DNA from: Gilliamella sp. ESL0441
GTDB taxonomy: Bacteria; Pseudomonadota; Gammaproteobacteria; Enterobacterales; Orbaceae
Direction: 5' to 3'
Length of the DNA: 64,000 nt
Assembly (NCBI RefSeq): GCF_019469185.1
Contig: NZ_CP048264.1
Coordinates: 2,232,001-2,296,000 of the forward strand
Of this stretch, positions 7,868-17,469 are shown in pieces. The translations under genes and the position numbers were made by a program. A model generated the notes under the pieces. The model was not told the DNA's origin and did not search any database. It was given only the letters and a program-made list of their open reading frames with translations. Numbering within the stretch: position 1 is the stretch's first letter; each line of letters begins with the position of its first letter.

Positions 7868-8155
7868 ATGATCACTCTTGAAGAACTAGAAAAAAGACTA
7901 CAAAAAACAGAACAAAAATTGTTGGAAAAACTGGAAAAAATTGAAAAGTTATTTTATTTCAAAAACTGCATTACAGAACAAAATTATTTTGATAATCAGG
8001 ATCTATGTCAATTATTAAATATTAGCAAAGCTACCCTTCAAAGATATAGATCTATGGGACTTTTAAAGTATCAAAAAATCGGAAAAAAAATATTTTATAC
8101 ACAAGAAAATATACAAGAATTTATCCATAACAATAATAAGAAAATCGAATTATAA
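7868..8155 (+). CDS. Excisionase-like helix-turn-helix protein
   Basis: 95 aa: an N-terminal coiled-coil helix rich in E/K, then QDLCQLLNISKATLQRYRSM and the wing IGKKIFYTQENIQEFI. Paralogous in layout to the preceding gene. Such pairs are typical of Bacteroidetes conjugative transposons, where they bind DNA to direct excision. The ATG follows an A-rich leader (AACCACA) without SD. 21 bp separate it from the next gene, so one transcript is likely. Confidence 0.7.
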   Translation: MITLEELEKRLQKTEQKLLEKLEKIEKLFYFKNCITEQNYFDNQDLCQLLNISKATLQRYRSMGLLKYQKIGKKIFYTQENIQEFIHNNNKKIEL

Positions 8156-8176
8156 ACAATTTTAAACCAAATAATC

Positions 8177-9415
8177 ATGAAAAAAGAAGAAGAAAAAGAA
8201 GTATTATTAGTAAGAGAAAAAGAAAACAATAATATTAAAGTAGTTACAGGAATGGACGAAAAAGGTGATGTAAAGAGTGTCGCTCCTGAAAACAAAAACA
8301 AATCTAAATTTTTATTGCTAGACAATAATAATAATGTACTTGAAAACTTTATGAAGAATTTTTGGAATCAGTGCAAAAATCCTTACGGATATGATTTTTT
8401 TAAAGTACCTGCAATAGATGTAGAAAGTTATGCTGCTCAAATAAAACAAATTGTTGATGAACCCGAAGCAAAAGAAGTTATTTCAACCATAAAAGTAGAA
8501 CCTTCTCAATACAACAAACCAACCTATAAACCGATTAGTGAAGATGAAATTGACTGGGAACAATTAAACTCGTTAGGGATAACTAAAGAAACGTTGGAGA
8601 AAACGAAATGTTTAGAAAATTTATTAAACTATAAAAAAACACCCATATTATTATCGATAAAAGCAGAATGCTTAGGGCAACCCTTTTATACAGATGCTCG
8701 GTTATCATTACGTAGAGATGATCAAGGTAAAGTAAATATAGCTGTACATCCACACAGGCATAAGCCCAATCTGAATGTTCCATTTTTTGGTTTAGAACTT
8801 ACAGCATTAGATAAATTATCATTGTTGAATACCGGTCATTTAGGACGTTTAGCAGATTTAAACATAAAGGGACAAATAGTTCAAAGCTTTGTATCGTTAG
8901 ATAAATTAACTAATGAATTGGTTGCCGTACGAGCTGATAAAATTAAAATTCCAGATGAATTAAAAGAAGTTCCATTAACACAGAAACAACAACAGGCTCT
9001 AAGGGAAGGAAGATCAATATACCTTACAGATATGGTATCTAAAAATGGAAGTTTATTTAGTGCAAAAGTTACTGTTTCGGCAGATACTCGAAACCTAAGT
9101 TTTGAATTTCTTAATAATGAAAAACAATCTAAAAATCAGAAAAATGATGATTTAATCGACTTTAAACTACCCAATACCTTACTCGGAAAAGAATTGAGTG
9201 AAGAAGATAAAATTAAACTTAGGAAAGGTGAAACTATCTTTTTAACAGGATTAACCAAAAATAACAAAGTATTCGATTCATTTATAAAGATAAGTAACGA
9301 CCAAAAAAAGCTTGAATTTATGTCAAAAAATTATCAAAATAGAGAGGAAATCAATCGCAATGCAGAATCTCTAATTTCCTCATCTAACACAAATAAAACT
9401 CAAAGAAAAATCTAA
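8177..9415 (+). CDS. DUF4099/DUF3945-domain protein of Bacteroidetes conjugative elements
   Basis: 412 aa. The centre has the DUF4099 pattern (IDWEQLNSLGITKETLE, then LGQPFYTDARLSLRRDDQGK and VAVHP-like FFGLELTALDKLSLLNTGHLGR). Two DUF3945 repeats follow: LTQKQQQALREGRSIYLTDM with LSFEFLNN, and EDKIKLRKGETIFLTGLTKN with LEFMSKN. These domains are found almost only next to topB in Bacteroidetes ICEs; their role is unknown but linked to excision. The N-terminus is charged and probably disordered. It lies 55 bp upstream of topB. Confidence 0.8.
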   Translation: MKKEEEKEVLLVREKENNNIKVVTGMDEKGDVKSVAPENKNKSKFLLLDNNNNVLENFMKNFWNQCKNPYGYDFFKVPAIDVESYAAQIKQIVDEPEAKEVISTIKVEPSQYNKPTYKPISEDEIDWEQLNSLGITKETLEKTKCLENLLNYKKTPILLSIKAECLGQPFYTDARLSLRRDDQGKVNIAVHPHRHKPNLNVPFFGLELTALDKLSLLNTGHLGRLADLNIKGQIVQSFVSLDKLTNELVAVRADKIKIPDELKEVPLTQKQQQALREGRSIYLTDMVSKNGSLFSAKVTVSADTRNLSFEFLNNEKQSKNQKNDDLIDFKLPNTLLGKELSEEDKIKLRKGETIFLTGLTKNNKVFDSFIKISNDQKKLEFMSKNYQNREEINRNAESLISSSNTNKTQRKI

Positions 9416-9470
9416 TACACTCCTATTGTAGTTTTTTTAAATCATTTAACTAATTAAAAGAAAAATTAAT

Positions 9471-11543
9471 ATGATAGTTATTTTAGCAGAAAAACCAAGT
9501 GTTGCCCGAAGTATTGCTTCCGTTGTAAAAGCAAATCAAAAAAAAGATGGATATTTAGAGGGCAACCAATATGCAGTAAGTTGGGCTTTTGGACATTTAA
9601 TACAATTGGCAATGCCCGAAAGTTACGGATTTGAAGGATTCAAAAAGGAAAACCTTCCTATTATTCCACAACAATTTAAACTAACACCCAAAAAGATTAA
9701 AGACGGAAAAAACTATATTGATGACCCCGGCTCATTGAAACAAATCAATATAATTAAAAATTTATTTGATACCTGTGAAAAAATTATTGTAGCAACCGAT
9801 GCAGGGCGTGAAGGTGAATTGATATTCAGATATATATATAATTATTTGAATTGTCAAAAACCCTTTTATCGACTGTGGATTAGTAGTTTAACGGAAAAAG
9901 CCATTAAAGAAGGAATGGATAACATCCAATTGGGCAGTAATTTTGACAATTTATATTATGCTGCCCAAATGCGAAGTGAAGCCGATTGGTTAGTGGGAAT
10001 TAACGCTAGTCAAGCGTTAACCCTTGCAGCAGGTTCGGGCGTTTTTTCGTTAGGTCGAGTTCAAACGCCAACATTAGCTATGATTTGTAAACGGTATTTA
10101 GAAAATGTAAATTTTACGCCCGTTCCGTATTGGCAAATCAAATTAACCTTAAAAAAGGATCATGTTGTATTTACTGCAATTAGTGAAAATTTTGATGACA
10201 TACAATCGGCTAATAACGCCTTTGAAAAAGTTAAAAACTGTAATTCAATTGAAGTAAAAACAGTTGATACCAAAGTAGTAAATCAAGAAGCACCACTTTT
10301 TCATGATTTAACCAGTTTACAACGGGAAGCAAACAGTAAAAATGGTTTTACTGCTGATAAAACCCTTTCCGTTGCTCAAAAACTCTATGAATCACAATAT
10401 ATAACTTATCCACGTACAGGTAGTCGTTATTTATCAAAAGATGTCTTTGAAACCCTATCCGAATTAGTACCTGTACTTTACGATCATCCTAAATATGGAA
10501 ATTATGCAAAAGAGTTGAATAATTTTAATGATAAAGGGGTGAACGATTCCAAAGTAACAGATCACCATGCCATTATAATTACTGAAAAAAAACCAACTCA
10601 GTTAGCTCCCGATGAACAAATTATTTATGATTTGATTATCGTAAAAATGTTGGAAGCGTTAAGTGAGAAATGTATTAAAGAAATCACTACCGTAAACTAT
10701 ACTTTAGAGGGGATTTCATTTACAACTAAAGGTACATTAATAAAACAGCAGGGATGGCGTAAAGTCAATAATGAAAAAGAAAATGATAACGAGGATGAAA
10801 ATTTACCAGTAATAGCAGTTAATGAACAGATACCCATTGATAATAATGTAGAACAAATAGAAAAGAAAACCAAACCAAAGGCATTATATACAGATGCATC
10901 TTTGCTAAGTGCAATGGAAAATGCAGGGAAGGAATTAGAAGACGTCGAACAACGTAAAATATTATCAGATATAGGCATTGGTACACCAGCAACGAGAGCA
11001 GCTATCCTAGAAACATTAATCCATAGAAATTATATTAAACGTGAGAAAAAAACAATAGTACCAACATCAATCGGATTATCTGTATATGAGGTAGTTAAAG
11101 ATCAACGCATTGCAAATGTTGAATTAACGGGCATGTGGGAAAGCGCCTTATTAAAAATTGAAAAATCAGAAATGACAAAGGAAAATTTACAAAAAAGTAT
11201 TGAGGTGTTCACCCGACAAATAACGACTGATTTACTTAATACCACGATTAAAGTGGAACGAACAGACCAGACGATGTATAAATGCCCTAAATGCCAAAAA
11301 GACATCATAAATTTTAATAAAGTACTTAAATGTAGTTCTTCTGAATGTGGTTTTGTGTTATTTAAAGAAATATCAGGCAAACAATTAAATGAAAAACAAA
11401 TCAGTGCATTATTATCAAACAAAAAAACAGATTTAATTAAGGGACTAAATTCAAAAAGCGGTAAAAAGTTTGATGCGTATCTACAATTGAATCAAGAATT
11501 TAAAGTTGAGTTTTCATTTCCGGCTCAAAAAAAGAAAAAATAA
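9471..11543 (+). CDS. topB: DNA topoisomerase III (type IA)
   Basis: 690 aa, about the usual size. Toprim domain at the N-terminus (VILAEKPSVARSIA, then VATDAGREGELIFRYIY with the acidic triad), the type IA core, and the active-site tyrosine in ITYPRTGS (Tyr313). GIGTPATRAAILETL is another family box. The C-terminus has a CPKC...CSSSECGF zinc-ribbon-like motif. In CTnDOT the homologous protein is encoded in the excision region and supports excision and conjugal processing. Flanking DUF4099/3945 and DUF1896 genes match that region. Cytoplasmic. Confidence 0.93.
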   Translation: MIVILAEKPSVARSIASVVKANQKKDGYLEGNQYAVSWAFGHLIQLAMPESYGFEGFKKENLPIIPQQFKLTPKKIKDGKNYIDDPGSLKQINIIKNLFDTCEKIIVATDAGREGELIFRYIYNYLNCQKPFYRLWISSLTEKAIKEGMDNIQLGSNFDNLYYAAQMRSEADWLVGINASQALTLAAGSGVFSLGRVQTPTLAMICKRYLENVNFTPVPYWQIKLTLKKDHVVFTAISENFDDIQSANNAFEKVKNCNSIEVKTVDTKVVNQEAPLFHDLTSLQREANSKNGFTADKTLSVAQKLYESQYITYPRTGSRYLSKDVFETLSELVPVLYDHPKYGNYAKELNNFNDKGVNDSKVTDHHAIIITEKKPTQLAPDEQIIYDLIIVKMLEALSEKCIKEITTVNYTLEGISFTTKGTLIKQQGWRKVNNEKENDNEDENLPVIAVNEQIPIDNNVEQIEKKTKPKALYTDASLLSAMENAGKELEDVEQRKILSDIGIGTPATRAAILETLIHRNYIKREKKTIVPTSIGLSVYEVVKDQRIANVELTGMWESALLKIEKSEMTKENLQKSIEVFTRQITTDLLNTTIKVERTDQTMYKCPKCQKDIINFNKVLKCSSSECGFVLFKEISGKQLNEKQISALLSNKKTDLIKGLNSKSGKKFDAYLQLNQEFKVEFSFPAQKKKK

Positions 11544-11577
11544 TTTTATCTTTATTGAAAGATTAAATTTAACAATT

Positions 11578-12129
11578 ATGAAAAAGGATACTTATATGAA
11601 AAAGAATACTGAAAAAATTCCAAACATGTCGTATTACGAATTATTATTATTACGACGTCTAAGAGAAAGTTTTCCAACAAGTATTATAAACTTGGATGAT
11701 AAAGCAGAAAGTTTTCCACCCACTGAAATAACTTTAGATTTTATCAAAAAACGTGGAGATGCGGCAGCCCTTGCCAAAGAAGATAACCTTAAATCCGGTT
11801 TATCCGAAATGGAAGCCGATAAAGTTGCTATGGCTATACTATATGAAAACTTCACATTTTCCATGTACGAGACATTAGTAGAAGTAATTGACGAAGAATT
11901 TTCCGAATTATGGGATGTGTCTGATAATGAAATGCAAGAATTTGCCAAAAAATTGTTATTACAAAAAGACAAAGAGATAAAAGAAATTACAAAAAAATAC
12001 ACTATTACAGATGATTTTGTTGATACTGAAGAATTTTATAATCTCCGTTTAGAACTAACCGGTTTTATCGCAGATTATGCAGAAAAAAATGGCACGAACA
12101 CATGGGATATAATAAAAGAGAACATCTAA
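11578..12129 (+). CDS. DUF1896-family protein
   Basis: 183 aa from MKKDTYMKKNTEK. An upstream in-frame start at 11506 overlaps topB and is less likely, since AACAATT-ATG at 11578 is a typical leader here. Acidic, soluble, with the DUF1896 pattern: YYELLLLRRLRESFP, then FIKKRGDAAALAKEDNLKSG and an EADKVAMAILYENF helix. DUF1896 proteins accompany topB and the giant methylase/helicase in Bacteroidetes mobile elements; no function is assigned. It overlaps the next gene by 28 bp. Confidence 0.75.
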   Translation: MKKDTYMKKNTEKIPNMSYYELLLLRRLRESFPTSIINLDDKAESFPPTEITLDFIKKRGDAAALAKEDNLKSGLSEMEADKVAMAILYENFTFSMYETLVEVIDEEFSELWDVSDNEMQEFAKKLLLQKDKEIKEITKKYTITDDFVDTEEFYNLRLELTGFIADYAEKNGTNTWDIIKENI

Positions 12130-15100
12130 AAGCAAATATTTTAGCTATTGAAACGGCATTTAAATTAGATAAAGAAAATAGAAAAGCTACAGATTATGAA
12201 AAAGAAATTTTAAGTAAATATACAGGATTCGGCGGTATTAGATCCTTAATGTATCCGTTAGATAATCCTGTTTGGTCTGAATCTGATAAATCGTTACTGC
12301 CTTTGGCAAAAGAGTTATACGATATAGTTGAAAGGTTTTCAAACTCTCAAAGAGAGTTTGAAAACTATATCGAAAGTTTAAGACAATCAATATTAACCTC
12401 TTTCTATACTCCTCCCGAATTTGTTCAAATGTTGGCTGATGTGTTTGAAGAAAAAAACATCGTGATTGATCACTTTTTAGATCCTTCGGCTGGTATGGGT
12501 ATTTTTGTTGAAAAATTTCAAAAATTAGGAACAGAAAAAAATAATTTTGTGAATTTGGAAGCAGATGCTTTAACGGCTAAAGTTGCTAAACATTATTTGA
12601 ATGATTATCAAGTTTACCATGAAACTTTTCAACAATGGGATGCCGAAGATACTAAATACGATGTTATTACTTCAAATATTCCTTTTGAAAATATATCTGC
12701 TTCTGATATTCAATTTTCAAATCATAGCAATAAAGATATATATAAATCTGCTTCACGTAAAATAAATACCTTATTCTTTGTAAAAGCCTTAGATAATTTG
12801 AAAAATGGCGGAATATTGGCATTTATCGGTTCAAACGGTCTTATCGATTCACATGGCAATGAAAATATCAGGAAATGGTTAATGGATAATTCAAATTTGA
12901 TATCGGCTTTACGACTGCCGAATAATTTATTTACTGACTATTCAGGTACAGAAGCCGGCACAGATTTAATAATTCTTCAAAAAAATATCGGAAAACAACA
13001 ACTAACCGAAAGAGAAAAATTATTTACCTATTCCAAATTTTCTGAAGAAACTGGAAAATATGAAAACCAATATTTCAAAGATGCTAAAAATATTGTTCAT
13101 ACCGATGCTTCTTATATAAGAAAATTTTATGGTAAATTTACTGATTACTACCTACATAGTGGCGGTGTTGAAGGTATAGTTTCGGATGTTAAAGATCATT
13201 TAAAAAAGGATTTTGAGCTTTTCGACCATCATTTATACACGACCTCTCAATCAGTTAGAAACAATATCATTGAAGATAAAAATTTAGATAATTCACAAAA
13301 AACCTTATTTGATGAATTTTTCGATCGAAATCGAATTATCAAAAAAGTAAATGAATCTTCTAAAAGTGCATCCATTATAAAAACTCAAGTAAAAAGTTCT
13401 CCAAAAGTTACTATACAGGACTTTTTTAACCAATTAAATTTATTTGAAAATAATGAAAATAAAAGTAAAAATGAAAGTAGATTTATTTATCAAGACATAA
13501 CATTACCCTACTATGCAACTGAAAAATCACTAATCATCCATAATGAACAAGTAGGGTATATAAAAAAAGCATACAAAAGACGAAAGGAATCCATATTTAG
13601 CCCGTTACAACTGAATAAAACAGATACTAATAAATTTATAAAGTACTTAGAAATTCGCAAGACAGCAAATAACCTTGATAACTATGAAAAGGAACATAAA
13701 ATAGAAAATCCCGAACTTAGGGAAGAATTAAATAAAATATATGACGAATTCATAGCGGAATATGGATTTTTAAGATCTAAAGATAATGAGAAACTGTTTG
13801 CAATGGATTCTCTATCCAGTGAAGTGTTGAATCTGGAAAAGGTACTAGACGGACAATTTGTAAAATCCGATATTTTTTACCAACCTGTGGCATTTGCCAC
13901 TAATATTGTAATGGAAGCAGATACACCCTCTGAAGCTTTAGCATGTTCATTAAATCAATACGGTAAAGCGAATTTGGATTATATGCTTTCTCTATTGAAA
14001 GATAAAAATATAACTAAAGAAGCCCTATTAGACGAATTAAAAGAAAGGATCTATTTTAATCCGATAAATAATGAGTTTGAGATATCTGAGTTATTTCTTT
14101 CCGGTAATGTCATTGAAAGATTGGATATCATTCAAAAAATGGTTCATTCTGGAATGGAAAATGAGCAATGGGCACAACTTTCAATAAAAGCTTTAAAAAA
14201 TGTAATTCCAAAACCTATTCCTTATGAAGAGCTTGACTTTAATTTTGGTGAAAGGTGGATAAATACTTCATTATATGAAGACTATGTTTCCGAAATTTTT
14301 AAAACGAAAGTAAACATACAGTATAATTCAATTGTAGATCATTTTTCCGTTAAATTAGAAAAAGATAATCCGATAACCCTTGAAGAATTTTCCGTAAAAA
14401 GAGATTCCAAAAAATTGATAACCGGAAAAGGAATTCTTGAACATGCCTTGCTTGACACATGCCCAAATTTTACAAAAGAGATACTAAAAGATAATAAACC
14501 AGTTAGAGTAACCGATCATGAATCAATCCAAACAGCAAAAAGTAAGATTGAACAACTGCGCAACGGGTTTACAACATGGTTAAATAATCAATCCTTAGAA
14601 GTTCATGAATCGTTAGCAGATACATATAACCGTTTGTTTAATTGCTTTGCTAAACCTATATATGACGGGTCGCATTTAACATTCCCCGATTTAAATTTAA
14701 AAAATCTCGGAATTACTGAATTATATCCAAGTCAAAAAAACGCTATATGGATGTTAATACTTAATGATGGCGGTATAGTAGATCATGAAGTTGGTTTAGG
14801 AAAAACACTTACCATGTGTATTTCTTCCTATGAGCAAAAACGGATGGGATTAAAACATAAACCAATGATTATCGGCTTAAAAACGAATATTGATGAAATA
14901 ACCAAAACATTTAAAAAGGCTTATCCAAACGCTAAAATTCTTGCGCCTACGCCTGCCGATTTTACTAAAAATAATCGAGTAAATTTATTTAATAACATGC
15001 GCTATAACAACTATGATTGCATTATTATGAGCCATGAACAATTTGGTAAAATTCCTCATAGTCTGCAAATTCAACATGACACCATTCAACGTGAATTAGA

Positions 15101-17321
15101 TGATATTGCGGAAAATTTAAGAGTTGCTACCTCAAATACTGGTGCGTCCAATGCACAGTTAAAAGGATTGAGGATCAGACAAATGAATCTTGATAGCAAA
15201 TTGTCTTTTATAAATCAAGAGATGAAAGAACGTCAAGATGATATTGCTGATTTTTCCAATATGGGGATTGATATGATATCCATTGATGAAAGTCATCAGT
15301 TTAAGAATTTAATGTTTACAACTCGTCATGACAGGGTTTCGGGTATAGGTAATCCATTAGGCAGTCAACGTGCCATGCACTTATTGATGGCTATTCGAAC
15401 CATTCAACAAAGAACACAAAAAGATTTAGGTGCTGCTTTCTTTTCTGGTACAACAATAACCAATTCAATGGTAGAGCTGTATTTACTATTTAAATACCTG
15501 CGTCCACAAGCTTTAGATAAGCAAAAAATCACATCTTTTGACAGTTGGGCAGCAGTATTTGCCCAAAAAAGTACTGAATATGAAATTGACATTACTAATG
15601 ATCCTATATTAAAAGAACGATACAGGTACTTTATTAAAGTTCCTGAACTTTCAAATTTTTATGCCCAAATAACGGATTATCGTTCTGCCGATGAAATTAA
15701 AATGGACAGACCTAAAGCGAATGAAATTTTATATAAAATAAAACAAACGCCTGATCAAGAAGCTTTTACCCAAACACTGATAAATTTTTTAAAAGATAAT
15801 TCTTTAGAAAGCGGATTGCTTCTAGGCAGACCCAAACTTACACACAATGAATTACGAGCAAAAAAATTAATAGCAACCAATTATTCGGCTAAAATGTCTT
15901 TAGACATGCGATTAATAGAACCTCATTATGAAGATCATGAAGATAATAAGGCTTCACATTGCGCAAAAAAAATTGCTGAATATTATTATAAATTTAATGA
16001 GCATTTAGGTACTCAATTTGTATTTTCGGATTTAGGCGTTTACAAAGAAAATGATAAGACAACATGGAATATTTATTCCGAAATAAAAAGGAAACTTGTT
16101 GAAGACTATAAAATACCCGAAAACGAAATACAATTTATGCAGGCAGCTAAGACCAAAACACAGAAGGAAGAAATTAAGAAAAAAATTAATAGTGGTGAAA
16201 TACGGGTAATTATGGGGTCAACTACAACGTTAGGTACAGGCATAAACGCTCAAGAACGAGCGGTTGCATCGCATAATTTGGATATTCCGTGGCGACCCGA
16301 TATGTTAACGCAACGAAATGGGCGAACTGTTAGAACGAATAACAAAGTAGCAAAGCATTTTGCTAATAATCAAGTTGATATTTATACCTATGCCACTGAA
16401 AAAACGTTAGACGCTTATAAATTTAACTTACTAAAGAATAAAGATCATTTCATTAAACAACTTAAATCAGGAACATTAACCATTAGACGAATTGATGAAG
16501 GGCAATTTGAAGAAAACGGGATCAGTTTTGCTGAATATGCAGCCATCCTGTCAGGAAATACAGATTTGATAGAACGGGCAAAACTTGAAAAAAAAATTTC
16601 CTCTTTAGAAAATGAAAAGCGAAATTTTGAAAAAGAAAAATATATGAATAAGCTTACTTTACAAGATTCATTGAAAGAAGTAAGGAATAAAGAGAAGATT
16701 ATAAATAATATTAAACAGGATTTAAAATATTGGAACTCGAATATAAAAGAAGATACTCAATTGTATTTAAAGGGGTTAAAGTTTAACAATTTACCTAAAA
16801 ATGACATTAAATCAATAGCAGGTTATTTGCATGACTTGAATAAAAATTATATGTCTAACGAATTTACACAAATAGGTACTTTGTATGATTTTAAACTATT
16901 GATATCTACCCATTTCGATATGTTTCATAAAATGAATTTTTTTTACGTTGAAGGATTAAACGGGATAAAGTACCAATATAATAATGGTAAAATAGCTGAG
17001 AATCCAAAATTAGCATCAGAATATTTTTTCAATGCATTAAAAAAAATGCCAAATATACTTGAAAAGTATGAGAACGAAGTAAAAGCTTTAAAGCAAGATA
17101 TTGTCATAATGGAGGATATAACTAAAAAAGAATGGAATAAAGAAAAAGAGTTAGTTGAATCGAAATTGAAATTAGTATCCATTGAAAAAAAGTTAAAAGA
17201 TACCATACATAAAACGACTCAAGGAGAAACCAACAAAGATGAATCAACCCATGTAAAAGAACAAAAAACTGGAGGAATAATCGCTCCAATAAGAATGGAA
17301 AAAAAATTCAAATTACGTTAA
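12102..17321 (+). CDS. Giant N6-adenine methylase / SNF2-type helicase fusion
   Basis: 1739 aa. N-terminal methyltransferase: FLDPSAGMGIFVEKF (motif I, ~residue 125) and SNIPFEN (motif IV, here NIPF instead of the usual NPPY/F). C-terminal helicase: DHEVGLGKTLTMC (Walker A, ~897), SIDESHQFKN (DEAH-like DESH, ~1058) and TQRNGRTVR (motif VI, ~1404), then coiled coils. This architecture is characteristic of large proteins in Bacteroidetes conjugative transposons, proposed to protect or remodel incoming DNA; some relatives act in anti-restriction or phage defence. The start overlaps the DUF1896 gene, indicating one operon. The function in this element is inferred. Confidence 0.88.
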   Translation: MGYNKREHLKANILAIETAFKLDKENRKATDYEKEILSKYTGFGGIRSLMYPLDNPVWSESDKSLLPLAKELYDIVERFSNSQREFENYIESLRQSILTSFYTPPEFVQMLADVFEEKNIVIDHFLDPSAGMGIFVEKFQKLGTEKNNFVNLEADALTAKVAKHYLNDYQVYHETFQQWDAEDTKYDVITSNIPFENISASDIQFSNHSNKDIYKSASRKINTLFFVKALDNLKNGGILAFIGSNGLIDSHGNENIRKWLMDNSNLISALRLPNNLFTDYSGTEAGTDLIILQKNIGKQQLTEREKLFTYSKFSEETGKYENQYFKDAKNIVHTDASYIRKFYGKFTDYYLHSGGVEGIVSDVKDHLKKDFELFDHHLYTTSQSVRNNIIEDKNLDNSQKTLFDEFFDRNRIIKKVNESSKSASIIKTQVKSSPKVTIQDFFNQLNLFENNENKSKNESRFIYQDITLPYYATEKSLIIHNEQVGYIKKAYKRRKESIFSPLQLNKTDTNKFIKYLEIRKTANNLDNYEKEHKIENPELREELNKIYDEFIAEYGFLRSKDNEKLFAMDSLSSEVLNLEKVLDGQFVKSDIFYQPVAFATNIVMEADTPSEALACSLNQYGKANLDYMLSLLKDKNITKEALLDELKERIYFNPINNEFEISELFLSGNVIERLDIIQKMVHSGMENEQWAQLSIKALKNVIPKPIPYEELDFNFGERWINTSLYEDYVSEIFKTKVNIQYNSIVDHFSVKLEKDNPITLEEFSVKRDSKKLITGKGILEHALLDTCPNFTKEILKDNKPVRVTDHESIQTAKSKIEQLRNGFTTWLNNQSLEVHESLADTYNRLFNCFAKPIYDGSHLTFPDLNLKNLGITELYPSQKNAIWMLILNDGGIVDHEVGLGKTLTMCISSYEQKRMGLKHKPMIIGLKTNIDEITKTFKKAYPNAKILAPTPADFTKNNRVNLFNNMRYNNYDCIIMSHEQFGKIPHSLQIQHDTIQRELDDIAENLRVATSNTGASNAQLKGLRIRQMNLDSKLSFINQEMKERQDDIADFSNMGIDMISIDESHQFKNLMFTTRHDRVSGIGNPLGSQRAMHLLMAIRTIQQRTQKDLGAAFFSGTTITNSMVELYLLFKYLRPQALDKQKITSFDSWAAVFAQKSTEYEIDITNDPILKERYRYFIKVPELSNFYAQITDYRSADEIKMDRPKANEILYKIKQTPDQEAFTQTLINFLKDNSLESGLLLGRPKLTHNELRAKKLIATNYSAKMSLDMRLIEPHYEDHEDNKASHCAKKIAEYYYKFNEHLGTQFVFSDLGVYKENDKTTWNIYSEIKRKLVEDYKIPENEIQFMQAAKTKTQKEEIKKKINSGEIRVIMGSTTTLGTGINAQERAVASHNLDIPWRPDMLTQRNGRTVRTNNKVAKHFANNQVDIYTYATEKTLDAYKFNLLKNKDHFIKQLKSGTLTIRRIDEGQFEENGISFAEYAAILSGNTDLIERAKLEKKISSLENEKRNFEKEKYMNKLTLQDSLKEVRNKEKIINNIKQDLKYWNSNIKEDTQLYLKGLKFNNLPKNDIKSIAGYLHDLNKNYMSNEFTQIGTLYDFKLLISTHFDMFHKMNFFYVEGLNGIKYQYNNGKIAENPKLASEYFFNALKKMPNILEKYENEVKALKQDIVIMEDITKKEWNKEKELVESKLKLVSIEKKLKDTIHKTTQGETNKDESTHVKEQKTGGIIAPIRMEKKFKLR
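12320..12372. repeat. Long inverted repeat inside the methylase coding sequence
   Basis: Arms CGATATAG...TTTTCAAACTCTC and GAGAGTTTGAAAA-CTATATCG pair over about 21 bp around an AAA loop, with an 8-base bulge on the left arm. Such a strong hairpin in a coding region is unusual; it encodes YDIVERFSNSQREFENYIES. It may be a quasi-palindrome produced by template switching, or a translation-tuning hairpin. Confidence 0.7.
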
Positions 17322-17469
17322 TATACTGCTATATATCTCTTAAAACACGATTTTAACTTATCACATTCCTTCCTTTAATTCCCTTACTACTCTTTTTCAA
17401 TTTAATACATCATACTCCTTATACGCACATCAAAAAGTTAAAAAAGATGTAATTATAGTGAGATAAAAA

